From Promethearchaeota archaeon (GTDB lineage: Archaea; Asgardarchaeota; Lokiarchaeia; Sigynarchaeales; SOKP01), in assembly GCA_019894735.1 (NCBI GenBank), contig JAGXOB010000003.1, positions 275 through 64,274 on the forward strand: 64,000 nt of DNA, in the 5' to 3' direction. The position numbers were made by a program, and so were the translations under genes. A model generated the notes under the pieces. That model was given only the letters and a program-made list of their open reading frames with translations, was not told where the DNA came from and made no database searches. Shown here in pieces: positions 34,937-44,344 of this stretch; positions within the stretch are counted from its first letter, which is position 1; each line of letters begins with the position of its first letter.

Positions 34937-35000
34937 AATCAATTCACATTGTTTTTATATTATTAAAACAAAATAAAATAAAATTTGAGCAATTTTAAAT

Positions 35001-35010
35001 ATATATAAAA
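35001..35010 (+). promoter_or_regulatory. Likely TATA box of the MTA phosphorylase gene
   Basis: ATATATAAAA is centred about 27 bases before the GTG at 35033, so the message probably starts at or a few bases before that codon and is leaderless. Confidence 0.4.
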
Positions 35011-35032
35011 TATAATTTAAGAACTTCGTATA

Positions 35033-35791
35033 GTGAGTAAAATGGTTAAAATCGGAATAATAGGTGGTTCTGGATTAGATAATCCAGACATTTTAAAAGA
35101 TGTAAAAGAAATAAAAGTTAGTACACCATATGGAAAACCAACTTCACCTCTAAGATCAGGGAAGATTAATGATGTTGAAATTGTTCTCATAGCAAGACAT
35201 GGGCGAGACCACACCATTCCTCCAACGCAGGTAAATTACAGAGCTAATATTCAAGCATTGAAAGATCAAAGATGCACTCATATCTTAGCTACAACAGCTT
35301 GCGGTAGTCTGAGAGAAGAAATTGGAAGAGGCGATTTCATAATTCTGGATCAGTTTATTGATTTTACAAGGTTGAGGAAAATAAGTTTTTTTGATGAATT
35401 TCCACCCGGTGATGCTAAACATACCGCAATGGCTTATCCTTTTTCAGAAGATTTAAGAAAAATTCTTATTGAAACTGCAAAAGAACTTAATCTCAAATAT
35501 CATGAGAAAGGAACTGTTATTACAATTGAGGGGCCTAGATTTTCGACAAGAGCAGAATCTGAAATGTTTAGGATCTGGGGTGCTGATGTGATAAATATGA
35601 GCATAGCACCTGAAACAATTTTAGCAAACGAAGCAGGAATTCCATATGCTGCCGTAGCTATGTCTACTGATTATGACTGCTGGAAAGACGATGAAGCTCC
35701 TGTAACTTGGGATGAGATCTTAGAAATTTTTGGTAAAAATGTTAATAATGTTATCGCTTTATTGACAAATACGATAAAAAAAATAAGATAA
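35033..35791 (+). CDS. mtnP: S-methyl-5'-thioadenosine phosphorylase
   Basis: Phosphorolysis of methylthioadenosine to adenine and methylthioribose-1-phosphate, part of polyamine/methionine salvage; the adenine could feed Apt, encoded 5 kb away. The 252 residues have IGIIGGSGLDNPD and ARHGRDHTIPPTQVNYRAN. They also have ATTACGSLREEIGRGDFIILDQFIDF, the EGPRFSTRAESEMFRIWGAD block, and the MTAP-type base-site motif STDYDCW. The start is GTG at 35033 or ATG at 35042. It is divergent from its zinc-ribbon paralogue. Confidence 0.92.
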   Translation: MSKMVKIGIIGGSGLDNPDILKDVKEIKVSTPYGKPTSPLRSGKINDVEIVLIARHGRDHTIPPTQVNYRANIQALKDQRCTHILATTACGSLREEIGRGDFIILDQFIDFTRLRKISFFDEFPPGDAKHTAMAYPFSEDLRKILIETAKELNLKYHEKGTVITIEGPRFSTRAESEMFRIWGADVINMSIAPETILANEAGIPYAAVAMSTDYDCWKDDEAPVTWDEILEIFGKNVNNVIALLTNTIKKIR

Positions 35792-35906
35792 CAATATTAT
35801 TTTTTTTTAATAATCATAAGATTGAAATTTTTTGAAGTTTTATCCAATTTAATCTCTTTGAAAGAGATATTACATTCTATTTTATTTAATATTAAAAAAG
35901 ATATCA

Positions 35907-37211
35907 ATGACACTTATAAAATTCCTTGGTGGATGCAGAGAAGTAGGATGTTCAGCAGTTCTAATCGAATCCAATAATGGAGCACAGTGTGTTCTAGACT
36001 ATGGTGTACGATTTAAAAGTGAGGAAAGGCTACCTTCCAACGGGGAGATTACTAATCTTAAAGCTATTGCGTTATCTCATTGTCACATTGATCACTCGGG
36101 AGGTATACCGTTTTTATATAAAAATAAAGATATTCCTTTGTTTACTAATCCGTTGACACTAAGAATTTCAGAATTACTACTAGAAGATATGATAAGAATC
36201 TCTAACTTTCCGTATCCGTTCGGATATAGAGAATTACAAAAGACTAGAAAAAATGCATTTTTTTTAAAAAATAAAGTGCGTCAGAAGATTGATGAGAATT
36301 TCTTCATAACATTTTTTGACGCAGGACACATCCCTGGGAGCGTGTCTATTTTAGTAGAAGTAGATGATAAAAGAATTCTCTATACAGGTGACATTAACAC
36401 TCAAGAAACGAACTTAATTTCTCCCGCTAATCCTATTGAATTACCTGAAATTGATATCTTAATTACAGAATCTACATACTCTTCAAAAGAACATCCTTTA
36501 AGATCCGATCTTGAAAAATCTTTTATTGATGATACTCTAAATGTTATCGAAAACGGTGGAAATGTTCTCGTTCCTGCTTTTGGTGTTGCCCGTTCACAAG
36601 AGATACTAATGATTTTAGAGAAATATAATTTCAAAAGCGATATATTCATTGATGGATTAGCTAGAAAAATCTTAACTGAATATACTCAATTCCCGGATTC
36701 AATTAAAGATTTTACAAGTTATAAGTCGGCTATGAGAAAAGCTAAATTAGTCTCTAAAGAATGGAGACGTAAACTTAAAAAAGGGACAAAAGGTTTAATT
36801 ATATCCCCTTCAGGTATGTTAAAAGGAGGAGCTGCTCTTGAATACATTCCAACTTTTTTAAACGATCCTAGCTCTGCTGTATTTCTCGTAGGATATCAAG
36901 TTGAAGGGACTCCTGGAAGAAAATTAATAGATGAAAGAATTTTCGAATTTAAAGAAGAGAAAGAACGAAAATACGTATCTTATGACCTATCAATCAAAGC
37001 AAAGTGTAAAATAGATTACTATGATTTTTCGAGTCACGCAGATAAAATTCACTTAAACAAATACATAAATGATATAACATTTCGAAACGAGGATAAATTT
37101 ATTTTTTGTATACATGGCGATGAAAAATCAACAACTTCATTTGCTCACGCTTTAACAAAAAGAGATTTTAATTCGGTAGCACCTGAAACTGGAGAAGTTT
37201 ACAAGATATAA
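35907..37211 (+). CDS. Metallo-beta-lactamase / beta-CASP ribonuclease
   Basis: A two-zinc nuclease of the CPSF73-like beta-CASP family, acting on RNA in the cytoplasm. The 434 residues show motif 2 SHCHIDHSGG, motif 3 DAGHIPGS and motif 4 YTGDIN. The beta-CASP segment includes ITESTYSSKEHP, SPSGMLKGGAA, SSHADK and CIHGDE. It lacks the N-terminal KH domains of archaeal aCPSF1, so it is a shorter aCPSF2-like protein. It may be a 5'-3' exonuclease or an endonuclease; the sequence does not decide. It is convergent with the DHH-family gene, with 24 bases between stops. Confidence 0.92.
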   Translation: MTLIKFLGGCREVGCSAVLIESNNGAQCVLDYGVRFKSEERLPSNGEITNLKAIALSHCHIDHSGGIPFLYKNKDIPLFTNPLTLRISELLLEDMIRISNFPYPFGYRELQKTRKNAFFLKNKVRQKIDENFFITFFDAGHIPGSVSILVEVDDKRILYTGDINTQETNLISPANPIELPEIDILITESTYSSKEHPLRSDLEKSFIDDTLNVIENGGNVLVPAFGVARSQEILMILEKYNFKSDIFIDGLARKILTEYTQFPDSIKDFTSYKSAMRKAKLVSKEWRRKLKKGTKGLIISPSGMLKGGAALEYIPTFLNDPSSAVFLVGYQVEGTPGRKLIDERIFEFKEEKERKYVSYDLSIKAKCKIDYYDFSSHADKIHLNKYINDITFRNEDKFIFCIHGDEKSTTSFAHALTKRDFNSVAPETGEVYKI

Positions 37212-37235
37212 AAAATCAAGGTTGAAGTAATAAAT

Positions 37236-38753
37236 CTATTGAATTCCTAATTGTTTTTTAATTACGATATTGCAATTTTCTAAAAAGATATCAATTTTGT
37301 CAAGGGGTATTTTTGTACCCGCAGCTGGAGGGTGTCCTCCTCCTAACGCCTTAAGATTTGAAAGCTCTAATGCCTCTCTAATTGCCTCTGAAAGATTTAC
37401 ACCTTTTTTTACGATACTTTCATGGGCTCTCCCAGATATTTTATAAACTTCTTCGTCGTTTCTTTTTGCGCACCCAAAAATAGGTTTTGATAGATCAATA
37501 TCTCCGCTTTTGCTAAATATTAACATTGAAGCAATTGTTCCGATTATATTCTCCGGGATAATATCTTCTCCAAAAAAGAATTGTATGTAATCTTTATACT
37601 GGATTTTATTTTTATCTTGTAACCACGATAATGCTTCAGCTAAGGATTTTCTATAATTTATTAAATGGTCTTTAGCTTTATTGTAAGCAATTCTTCTATC
37701 CCCCATTGCAATAGCAATTCCTAACGACCCATTATTACTCCTTCCACATGAGTTTAAGAGATAAGCAAATTCTTTTAAATCATGTAATTGAGATCCGAAA
37801 TTTTCATTTCTCATGATATACCTATTAATTATGAGTTTTTTTATAATTTCCGAAGGCTCAATGTCAAGCTTAAGAGAGACATATTCAATAATAGCAGAAG
37901 AAACCTTTTGTTTCTCGTCTTGATTAAGATCATTTAACGTTTTTATACTTCCATCTGAATTTTCCATCAAAATTCCTAATGATTGTAAAAACTTCAGCAT
38001 TTTACTAGAATTATCACTCAATCCTGGGAGTTTAATTTCACTCGAATATGAAATTGCTTCATTTAAAGGCTTAATAGGAGAAAAGTTCAAGTCGTTTATC
38101 ACTTCGACTAAATTATTTTTGATAGCTTCATCTAAAATAGTCGAATTTAATCCGGTAAAAGAATTATTAGGGCCTTTACTTTGAATGTCGCCAGTGGCTC
38201 CTACAAGAGCAATTGGAGATAAATCTTTATTTCTCTCATTTAACATTTTAGCAAAGAAATAACTTAATCCTGCTCCGGAGATTTCGGTACTGCCATCAAC
38301 ATCGTAAAAATAGGGGTTAATATGCCAAGGTCTTGAATTCGCGTATATTTCTTTAATTTTAGCATCAAGTTTATTTGGTATATTTTGCGGTAAATGGTGG
38401 TCCAAAATCATAAAAGATGTTTCCATATTTTTAGCATTCAGTTTTTCGATAAGTTCTAAATATTGTCCACTTCCGAAATCAGAAAAAATCAGGAAGTTTT
38501 CAGTATCTTGATTTCTGTTTGCAATTTTTGAGATTTCCTCTCTTTCTAACTGCCTTAAAACAGAAATTTGAAAAGGAATGTTTTCTCGATATAAAGCTTT
38601 TCCAATAATTGCCCCAGATGATAAACCATCTGCATCTAGATGAGTATAAATATGAATGGAGGTTTTAATTTCTTGTATCTGGTCTAAAAACCATTTCGTT
38701 GTCTCACTTAAATCAGAATTTAATAGTTTAAGGTTATTATTTGCTTTGCTCAT
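37236..38753 (-). CDS. RecJ-like DHH-family phosphoesterase (archaeal RecJ/GAN type)
   Basis: A predicted single-strand nuclease of the archaeal RecJ/GAN group, which in some archaea joins the GINS-MCM replication complex. The 505 residues contain DHH motif I IYTHLDADGLSSG, motif II FSDFGSG, motif III LDHHLPQ and motif IV VGATGDIQ. The DHHA1 C-terminal motif is ALGGGHPPAAG. All metal ligands appear present, so it should be catalytically active, unlike Cdc45 or GINS-bound inactive forms. It is divergent from mch. Confidence 0.9.
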   Translation of the reverse strand: MSKANNNLKLLNSDLSETTKWFLDQIQEIKTSIHIYTHLDADGLSSGAIIGKALYRENIPFQISVLRQLEREEISKIANRNQDTENFLIFSDFGSGQYLELIEKLNAKNMETSFMILDHHLPQNIPNKLDAKIKEIYANSRPWHINPYFYDVDGSTEISGAGLSYFFAKMLNERNKDLSPIALVGATGDIQSKGPNNSFTGLNSTILDEAIKNNLVEVINDLNFSPIKPLNEAISYSSEIKLPGLSDNSSKMLKFLQSLGILMENSDGSIKTLNDLNQDEKQKVSSAIIEYVSLKLDIEPSEIIKKLIINRYIMRNENFGSQLHDLKEFAYLLNSCGRSNNGSLGIAIAMGDRRIAYNKAKDHLINYRKSLAEALSWLQDKNKIQYKDYIQFFFGEDIIPENIIGTIASMLIFSKSGDIDLSKPIFGCAKRNDEEVYKISGRAHESIVKKGVNLSEAIREALELSNLKALGGGHPPAAGTKIPLDKIDIFLENCNIVIKKQLGIQ

Positions 38754-38836
38754 TTTTTAAAAAATTTTAATATAAACTTATATAATTATATTAAAGTAAG
38801 AATTTAATATTAAATACTCAATTAAAAAAAATACGC

Positions 38837-39844
38837 GTGAAAAATTTGGCACATCATATTAAAATAAACGATTTAACTTTAAAAATTGTTCAAAAGATAA
38901 TGGAGAGAAAAGATTACTATAAAGCTGAAGTAATTGAATACGATAATGGAGCAACTGTCTTAGATATGACAAACGCATCGTGGAGAGGAGGTAAATTAGT
39001 AGGTGAAATTTGTATGGGTGGATTAGGGACAGTCGATTTTACTTCTTATAACTTAGATGGTCATTTCTTACCTAGCGTTAATGTTTATACTTCACATCCT
39101 TTAATCTCTTGCATGGCATCCCAACTTGCGGGATGGAGCGTGAAATTAAAAAAAGAAATTGAAAAGGACGGTGTAATGAAAAAGAAGAAGGTTTTTGAGT
39201 CCTTAGGCTCAGGACCTGCTAGAGCTAAAAGTAAAGTTGAGAAATTATTCGACGAACTTGACTATAATGATGATTCTGATTGTGCTGTTATCGTTTTTGA
39301 GACCGCTGAATTACCTAATGAAGAAGTGATGACCTTAGTATCTGAAAAATGTGGAGTGGAGCCAGACAAAACCTATGCTGTATGTGCACCAACTGCATGC
39401 TTAACTGGGTCTATTCAAGTTGCGGCACGAATTGTTGAAACAGGTATTCATAAGTTACAGGAAATAAAATTTCCGTTAGGAGTTATCAAAGATGGATTTG
39501 GTACCGCTACTATTGCCCCTATTGCTAAAGACGATTTAGGTGCAATGGGTCGAACAAATGACTCGATTAGCGCTGCAGGTATGACATATTACACTATCGA
39601 AGTCGAAAAAGACAAACAAGACGAAGTTTTTGATCTATTGAAAAAAGCTCCAGCAAATACTTCTTCTAGTTATGGCAGACCTTTCATAGAAACATTTAAA
39701 GCAGCTAATTATGATTTTTATGCAATAGATCCAGGATTATTTGCCCCAGCTGTATATACAGTGACGAATGTAAAAACAGGAAAAAGTGTTACTGTTGGAG
39801 AAATCAACCATACACTACTAAAAGAATCTTACAAGCTAAATTAA
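38837..39844 (+). CDS. mch: Methenyltetrahydromethanopterin cyclohydrolase
   Basis: Interconverts formyl- and methenyl-H4MPT, the step between Ftr and Mtd. The 335 residues (GTG start) have the family blocks GATVLDMTNASWRGGKLVGE, ICMGGLGTVDF and SCMASQLAGWSV. Further blocks are GSGPARA, APTACLTGSIQVAARIVE and RTNDSISAAGMTYYTIE. The length is close to the family's usual 310-325, with a short N-terminal and C-terminal extension. It is not linked to ftr and mtd, which lie more than 20 kb away, but completes the formyl-to-methylene part of the pathway in this window. Confidence 0.96.
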   Translation: MKNLAHHIKINDLTLKIVQKIMERKDYYKAEVIEYDNGATVLDMTNASWRGGKLVGEICMGGLGTVDFTSYNLDGHFLPSVNVYTSHPLISCMASQLAGWSVKLKKEIEKDGVMKKKKVFESLGSGPARAKSKVEKLFDELDYNDDSDCAVIVFETAELPNEEVMTLVSEKCGVEPDKTYAVCAPTACLTGSIQVAARIVETGIHKLQEIKFPLGVIKDGFGTATIAPIAKDDLGAMGRTNDSISAAGMTYYTIEVEKDKQDEVFDLLKKAPANTSSSYGRPFIETFKAANYDFYAIDPGLFAPAVYTVTNVKTGKSVTVGEINHTLLKESYKLN

Positions 39845-39898
39845 ATGTTATCAATTCTTGTTATCTTATGGATCTTTTCTTAAAAACGATGTTACGCT

Positions 39899-41062
39899 TT
39901 AAAAATTAGTCAATTCGTCTTGATATTTGAGAATTTCTGCATCAGAAATATCTCTATCAACTATAATTTGTTTTTTGATACCTAAATAAGCACAAGCGAT
40001 TTTTGCAGCTGCTGCAATTTCTGCTTTTTTTAATGTTAGAGAATATTCATCAACTGATTGTACTGATCCACTGTTTAGCGAATCATCATGCCTTAAATTA
40101 TTATAATTTTGTTTATCCGATAATTGAGAAGATCTTTCAGATTTCATTTTAAACAATAAAGAACCCATTTTATCAGAAACATTAAAGGGTAAATTGTTTT
40201 TATCTATTAATCTGATTATATTATTGATGTCAAAATAATTTAAAGTGTCATACTTAACCCTTAAAAAACTTTTAAGGTTGTCAGAATTTGATTGACATTC
40301 AATCTCGGTCCAATCGTGAATAGCTAATCTTCTTCTAAAAAAGATTAATTCCCAATCAATTCCTAACTCTTTTATAAACCTTAGTAACTTATCATCATTT
40401 GGTTTTCTTGATTCTACTATTATGAATAATTGTAAACCATAGTATTTGTGTTCTTGTTGAAGAAAATAACCTCGTTGTTGCATCGAAGCAAGTATTACTA
40501 TTTTAACTGAATATATATTATCAGAGACATCTCTTTTCTCGCACTTTAAATAGATTACATTTCCTTCTTCGCTTATATACTCACTATCTAGAAAACCTAA
40601 GATGCTATCACTATTTTCTTTGATAAAATCTCTCAAACCGCTTAAAGTAGGTTTTACATCAAATTTTATTAAATCTTTTTCTCTAATGGTAACATAATCA
40701 CTATTGCTTCCACCGACAGCGAGTTTAATGGAACGCAACTTTAACTCTTTTTCCATTCCAAAAGTGTTTTTAAAAGCATCTATCAAAGGGAAGATTTCTA
40801 CTTCTAATATATTAAGACTAGCCATGGAACTTTCAAAAGGTTGAGGATTTTCTAATAATGTATTTAATACCGGCGCTTCTGAAGAATCTACTTCAATTTC
40901 ATAATTTTTAGCTAAATTCTTACGGATTACGCAGATCGATCTCCTTTTTTCATTATACATAGAAAGAGATGTAGAATTGTCTATAACCGCACGAAATTCT
41001 TCATTGAATCTCTCATCAGAAATTTTAGATTTAAGCTTTCTTTTTCCCATAAACTTAGTCAA
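39899..41062 (-). CDS. Hypothetical protein
   Basis: A 387-residue protein I do not recognise. The first 150 residues are mixed helix and strand. A beta-rich middle (about 170-260) contains GNVIYLKCEKRDVSDNIYSV and ESRKPNDDKLLRFIKELGIDW. A polar, probably disordered stretch follows near 310-345, and a C-terminal helix (LTLKKAEIAAAAKIACAYLG) ends it. No signal peptide, membrane helix or catalytic motif is visible. It is convergent with mch and followed upstream by about 250 AT-rich bases in which I see no gene. Confidence 0.65.
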   Translation of the reverse strand: MTKFMGKRKLKSKISDERFNEEFRAVIDNSTSLSMYNEKRRSICVIRKNLAKNYEIEVDSSEAPVLNTLLENPQPFESSMASLNILEVEIFPLIDAFKNTFGMEKELKLRSIKLAVGGSNSDYVTIREKDLIKFDVKPTLSGLRDFIKENSDSILGFLDSEYISEEGNVIYLKCEKRDVSDNIYSVKIVILASMQQRGYFLQQEHKYYGLQLFIIVESRKPNDDKLLRFIKELGIDWELIFFRRRLAIHDWTEIECQSNSDNLKSFLRVKYDTLNYFDINNIIRLIDKNNLPFNVSDKMGSLLFKMKSERSSQLSDKQNYNNLRHDDSLNSGSVQSVDEYSLTLKKAEIAAAAKIACAYLGIKKQIIVDRDISDAEILKYQDELTNF

Positions 41063-41309
41063 TATTTTATACTTTCTCTGTTGAAATAAAAATATAATAA
41101 TCTTATAATTTTATGTCTTTTAGATTATATTTTTCAATTAATAAACATTTAATATCTACTTATTAAAATTAAAGTAGAGCCCTAATTTATCGTTTCCTTA
41201 AAGTTAAAATCGAATTTAATTCAAATTCCAATTAATCACCACTTACATTCGATTTAAAATGAAAATATTATAATGACAACACAACTTAGTATCAATAAAG
41301 ATTATAATA

Positions 41310-41489
41310 TTAATCTAATTCTGTATCTAGGTAATAATTATCTTTCTTTTTGTGATATATTACTGTAGAGCCAAAATTGTTACGTACTGTATATTTATCT
41401 CCTTCTACATCTAATAATTCAATCGAATAAGGCAACCTTCTATTTAGTAAAATTTCTTCAACGATTCTTTTTTCTTCAATAGGATCCAT
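41310..41489 (-). CDS. Small conserved-looking ORF, 59 residues
   Basis: Read by hand on the minus strand: an ATG at 41489 to a TAA ending at 41310. The protein begins MDPIEEKRIVEEILLNRRLP and continues with alternating strand-like residues (YSIELLDVEGDKYTVRNNFG), ending in an acidic tail. Its composition resembles a real small basic/acidic protein, and it fills an otherwise empty 500-base gap. No Shine-Dalgarno site is clear, so expression would be leaderless. It could be a small DNA- or protein-binding beta-barrel; that is a guess from pattern alone. Confidence 0.45.
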   Translation of the reverse strand: MDPIEEKRIVEEILLNRRLPYSIELLDVEGDKYTVRNNFGSTVIYHKKKDNYYLDTELD

Positions 41490-41561
41490 ATAATTAATTT
41501 AGCAAGCAAATAAAAAAAATTTTATGATTCTATGAATTTCGATTATATTTTTATAAAACTT

Positions 41562-42044
41562 CTATTCTGATGCTTTCCCTGTAATCTTTTTAATATCCAA
41601 TCTCATAATACATGTGTCCCCATAAGATTGTTCATTCTTAAAAAATCTTTTTTTCATTTTACTTGGGTTTGCTTCTAAATGGTTTAAAAGTACATCAAAA
41701 CCGTGCTTTTTCTCTTCTAAATCCTTTATCAGTATCATTTCTCCCCAAAATACAATAGAACGATATTTATGTGAACAAGCACCTATATTATAACCTAAAT
41801 CTTCTATAAGCGTACCACATACATTAGGATTTTTCTTTAGAATATCAAGTTTTAGCCCCAAATTCGCGCTGTGAAAGTATAAAGCATTATTGCCTTTATC
41901 AAAACCATAGCTTAGAGTAGTAATATAAGGTTCGTCCTTCTCACACATCGAAATTGTTACATACTTGCCTCTCTTCAAAATCCGTTCTATTCTATTTCTG
42001 TCTGTTATTTCTCTTTCTTTTTTCTGCATATGGTAACTCTGCAT
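41562..42044 (-). CDS. Pyridoxamine 5'-phosphate oxidase-like flavin-binding protein
   Basis: A 160-residue split-barrel protein. The ATG at 42044 is supported by a GGTGG site 8 bases upstream; TTG and GTG codons a little earlier lie at or before that site. Family features are the opening RIERILKRGKYVTISMCEKDEPYITTLSYGF. The substrate-side block YFHSANLGLKLDILKKNPNV and the SIVFWGEMILI strand follow. This pattern is that of the NimA/PNPOx-like group, which binds FMN, F420 or heme. The cofactor and substrate are unknown. It is divergent from the glycosyltransferase gene. Confidence 0.85.
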   Translation of the reverse strand: MQSYHMQKKEREITDRNRIERILKRGKYVTISMCEKDEPYITTLSYGFDKGNNALYFHSANLGLKLDILKKNPNVCGTLIEDLGYNIGACSHKYRSIVFWGEMILIKDLEEKKHGFDVLLNHLEANPSKMKKRFFKNEQSYGDTCIMRLDIKKITGKASE

Positions 42045-42255
42045 AAAATTTTCCACCAATATACTTAATGCAAATATCCAAATTAACTATGACTAAAAGT
42101 GTGTATTTATGGTAATTCCTCTGGATATTACTTCAAAATTTAAAAAAATAAAATTAATTCAAAAATATACCATTTAAAATTAACGGTTTTAACGATTTTA
42201 TTAAGAAACCGTGAAAAATTTAATAAAAGAAACAGTTTAAAAACCTAGATATATG

Positions 42256-42265
42256 TTTATATATA
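42256..42265 (+). promoter_or_regulatory. Likely TATA box of the GT4 gene
   Basis: TTTATATATA is centred about 44 bases before the ATG at 42305. Transcription would start near 42287, giving a leader of about 18 bases that includes a GGGGA stretch. Confidence 0.4.
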
Positions 42266-42304
42266 CATAATACTATTATTAATATTTATTTGGGGATACC
42301 AACT

Positions 42305-43552
42305 ATGGCTAAACAAGTGATGGATATTGGATTTTTTAGCACTATGTACAGCCAGATCAACGGAACTGCTCATGCTGTTAGATTTCTTTCGGAAGCAATT
42401 GCAAACCTTGGCCACAATGTCCATGTATTTGCACCTCGAATTCAGAATGGGTATAAAATACCAAATACTTTGCACTTTCACGAAATTGGAGGTGCAATTA
42501 TTGGGAACAATACAGGATTCGTATTAAGTGCCCCTGTCCATAAAATCTTCTTTTGCCAACATGATTATTTAGATATTACTCATATCCATACACACGCAGT
42601 AGTTGGGTCTATGGCTATCAATTGGGCAAAATACTTAGGAATACCTATGATAGGGACTCATAATAGTCCTATGCAATATTATACGGCTCAATATGTGCCT
42701 GTAATTGGCAAACTTTTGACGAAAGGAGATCTCATTTGGAGATACGAACGACATATTGTCGATAAATATGATTTTGTTCATGTAGCCACTAAATCTAAGA
42801 AAGATTTATTAAGAGATTACCGGTTTAAAGAACCAATTGTATGCATGACTAATGGCATAAGAGATTTATATTATACGAATTTAAAAGAGAACGGAATACG
42901 CGAAAAGTATGGTTTAGAGGGTAAAAAGATTTTACTGTATGCTTCTCGATTATCCCCAGAAAAACACCCAATAGATATTATTAAAACCTTCAAAAGAGTA
43001 CATGATGAAGTTCCCGATGCACACTTGTTGTTAGTGGGTAGCGATGGCCCGTCAAAAGATCATGTGAAACGAATGATAAAGAAGAAACAATATAAAGATT
43101 TTGTGACATATGCTGGCAGAGTGCCTTTTCCAGACTTGCTGAAATTATATAATGCGGCAGATTTAACCTGTCTATGGTCATGGATTGAAGCTGAAGGACT
43201 AGTTTTACTTGAAGCAATGGCTCAAGGAACTCCTAATGTAGGATCAAATGCCTGCGGTATTAGTAATATAATACGCCATGGTGAGACAGGATATTTAGCA
43301 AATAATCTTGATCAATTTAAGGATTATGTTGTAAAACTGTTAAAAGACGACGATCTCAGAGCAGAATTCGGAAAAAATGCTAAAGAGGTAGCTCAACATT
43401 ATAGAGTGAGTGAGATAGCGAAAACTTGGATGAAGCTATACAAATTTACGATTGAGGAACTCTATCCATTACGATATAATAGAGAAGATAGAAAAGTTCG
43501 AGTTGATCTCATAAAAGAATTCATTCAAGACTTACCTAATGTGACATTTTAA
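42305..43552 (+). CDS. GT4-family glycosyltransferase
   Basis: A retaining glycosyltransferase of the GT-B fold, using a nucleotide sugar to build glycolipid or another glycan. From the ATG at 42305 it has 415 residues. The N-domain has DIGFFSTMYSQINGTAHAVR and the acceptor-side GTHNSPMQYY. The C-domain has ILLYASRLSPEKHPIDII and the donor-site motif EAEGLVLLEAMAQGTPNVG (E-x7-E). The pattern is close to 1,2-diacylglycerol 3-glucosyltransferases and other lipid GT4 enzymes, so a glycolipid role is likely but not proven. It ends 4 bases inside the convergent archaemetzincin gene. Confidence 0.9.
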   Translation: MAKQVMDIGFFSTMYSQINGTAHAVRFLSEAIANLGHNVHVFAPRIQNGYKIPNTLHFHEIGGAIIGNNTGFVLSAPVHKIFFCQHDYLDITHIHTHAVVGSMAINWAKYLGIPMIGTHNSPMQYYTAQYVPVIGKLLTKGDLIWRYERHIVDKYDFVHVATKSKKDLLRDYRFKEPIVCMTNGIRDLYYTNLKENGIREKYGLEGKKILLYASRLSPEKHPIDIIKTFKRVHDEVPDAHLLLVGSDGPSKDHVKRMIKKKQYKDFVTYAGRVPFPDLLKLYNAADLTCLWSWIEAEGLVLLEAMAQGTPNVGSNACGISNIIRHGETGYLANNLDQFKDYVVKLLKDDDLRAEFGKNAKEVAQHYRVSEIAKTWMKLYKFTIEELYPLRYNREDRKVRVDLIKEFIQDLPNVTF

Positions 43553-44235
43553 AAATTATTAATTATTCTTATTTCTTCTAATTCTAATCTACACTTCTCA
43601 CATAATTTATTCGATTTTCTATCAATTTCTTTAACATTTGCAGAAAACCACATAACACAACTATCATTCATACAATGTTCAAGACCTAATATTAAGTGCC
43701 CAATCTCGTGGATCCCTTCCTTTATTATCCTATTTTCAGCAGTTTCACTTTTATGTAATTCCTTTAAATTATGAGTTGAAACTATAGCACAATTATGTTT
43801 AAGATTGGCTTCCCCAAAGAGGAAAAGTAACCTTTCATCACTACTAGAATAAATTGGAAGGTTTGTCAAACCTAAACCAATCGCTAAATTATTTTCTGGC
43901 ATTTGGTTTTTAATAGTTGAATAGAACACATTAGTTGGATACAGAACTACTTTTGTTAAAGATCTATCTAAAAAGTTAAATTCCTCCTTCGCGTCTGAAT
44001 TTTGTATGCAACCTGTTAATTTCTTCTCGCCAATAAATGTGATATCAAAAAAAAAGGAATCAAATACAAATTCTATTTGAAATTTTAGTTTTTCTAAAAT
44101 TGATGGAGATATCTTACTACTAAAAAAAATTCCTAAGTTACAAGGATAGATGTTTTTATTATAGATTTTTTTGTTTAAGGGTAAACCTAAAGATTGTTTA
44201 ACTAAAGGGTTTTGTTCATTTCGATATTTTGACAT
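43549..44235 (-). CDS. amzA: Archaemetzincin-like zinc metalloprotease (M54)
   Basis: The 228 residues end in the archaemetzincin signature: HEIGHLILGLEHC (His176, Glu177, His180, His186, Cys188), then CVM (Cys193) and CEKC (Cys212, Cys215). The first part supplies the catalytic zinc site and the four Cys bind a second, structural zinc. A Met-turn follows at CVMWFSAN. The protein has no signal peptide and should be cytoplasmic. Archaeal members have uncertain substrates, and several look self-inhibited in structures. It overlaps the convergent glycosyltransferase by 4 bases. Confidence 0.93.
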   Translation of the reverse strand: MSKYRNEQNPLVKQSLGLPLNKKIYNKNIYPCNLGIFFSSKISPSILEKLKFQIEFVFDSFFFDITFIGEKKLTGCIQNSDAKEEFNFLDRSLTKVVLYPTNVFYSTIKNQMPENNLAIGLGLTNLPIYSSSDERLLFLFGEANLKHNCAIVSTHNLKELHKSETAENRIIKEGIHEIGHLILGLEHCMNDSCVMWFSANVKEIDRKSNKLCEKCRLELEEIRIINNF

Positions 44236-44344
44236 AATAGAAGTATTTTATCATCCGAATATACTATTTTATAATTCATTATTATTATATATTTAAGTTA
44301 TTATTAATTTTATAATTTTAAATATAATCTTTTACATTATCATT

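Noticed and set aside
41063..41309. Gap upstream of the 387-residue hypothetical gene searched for RNA genes and repeats
   Set aside because: Only AT-rich sequence with short frames full of stops; nothing supportable.
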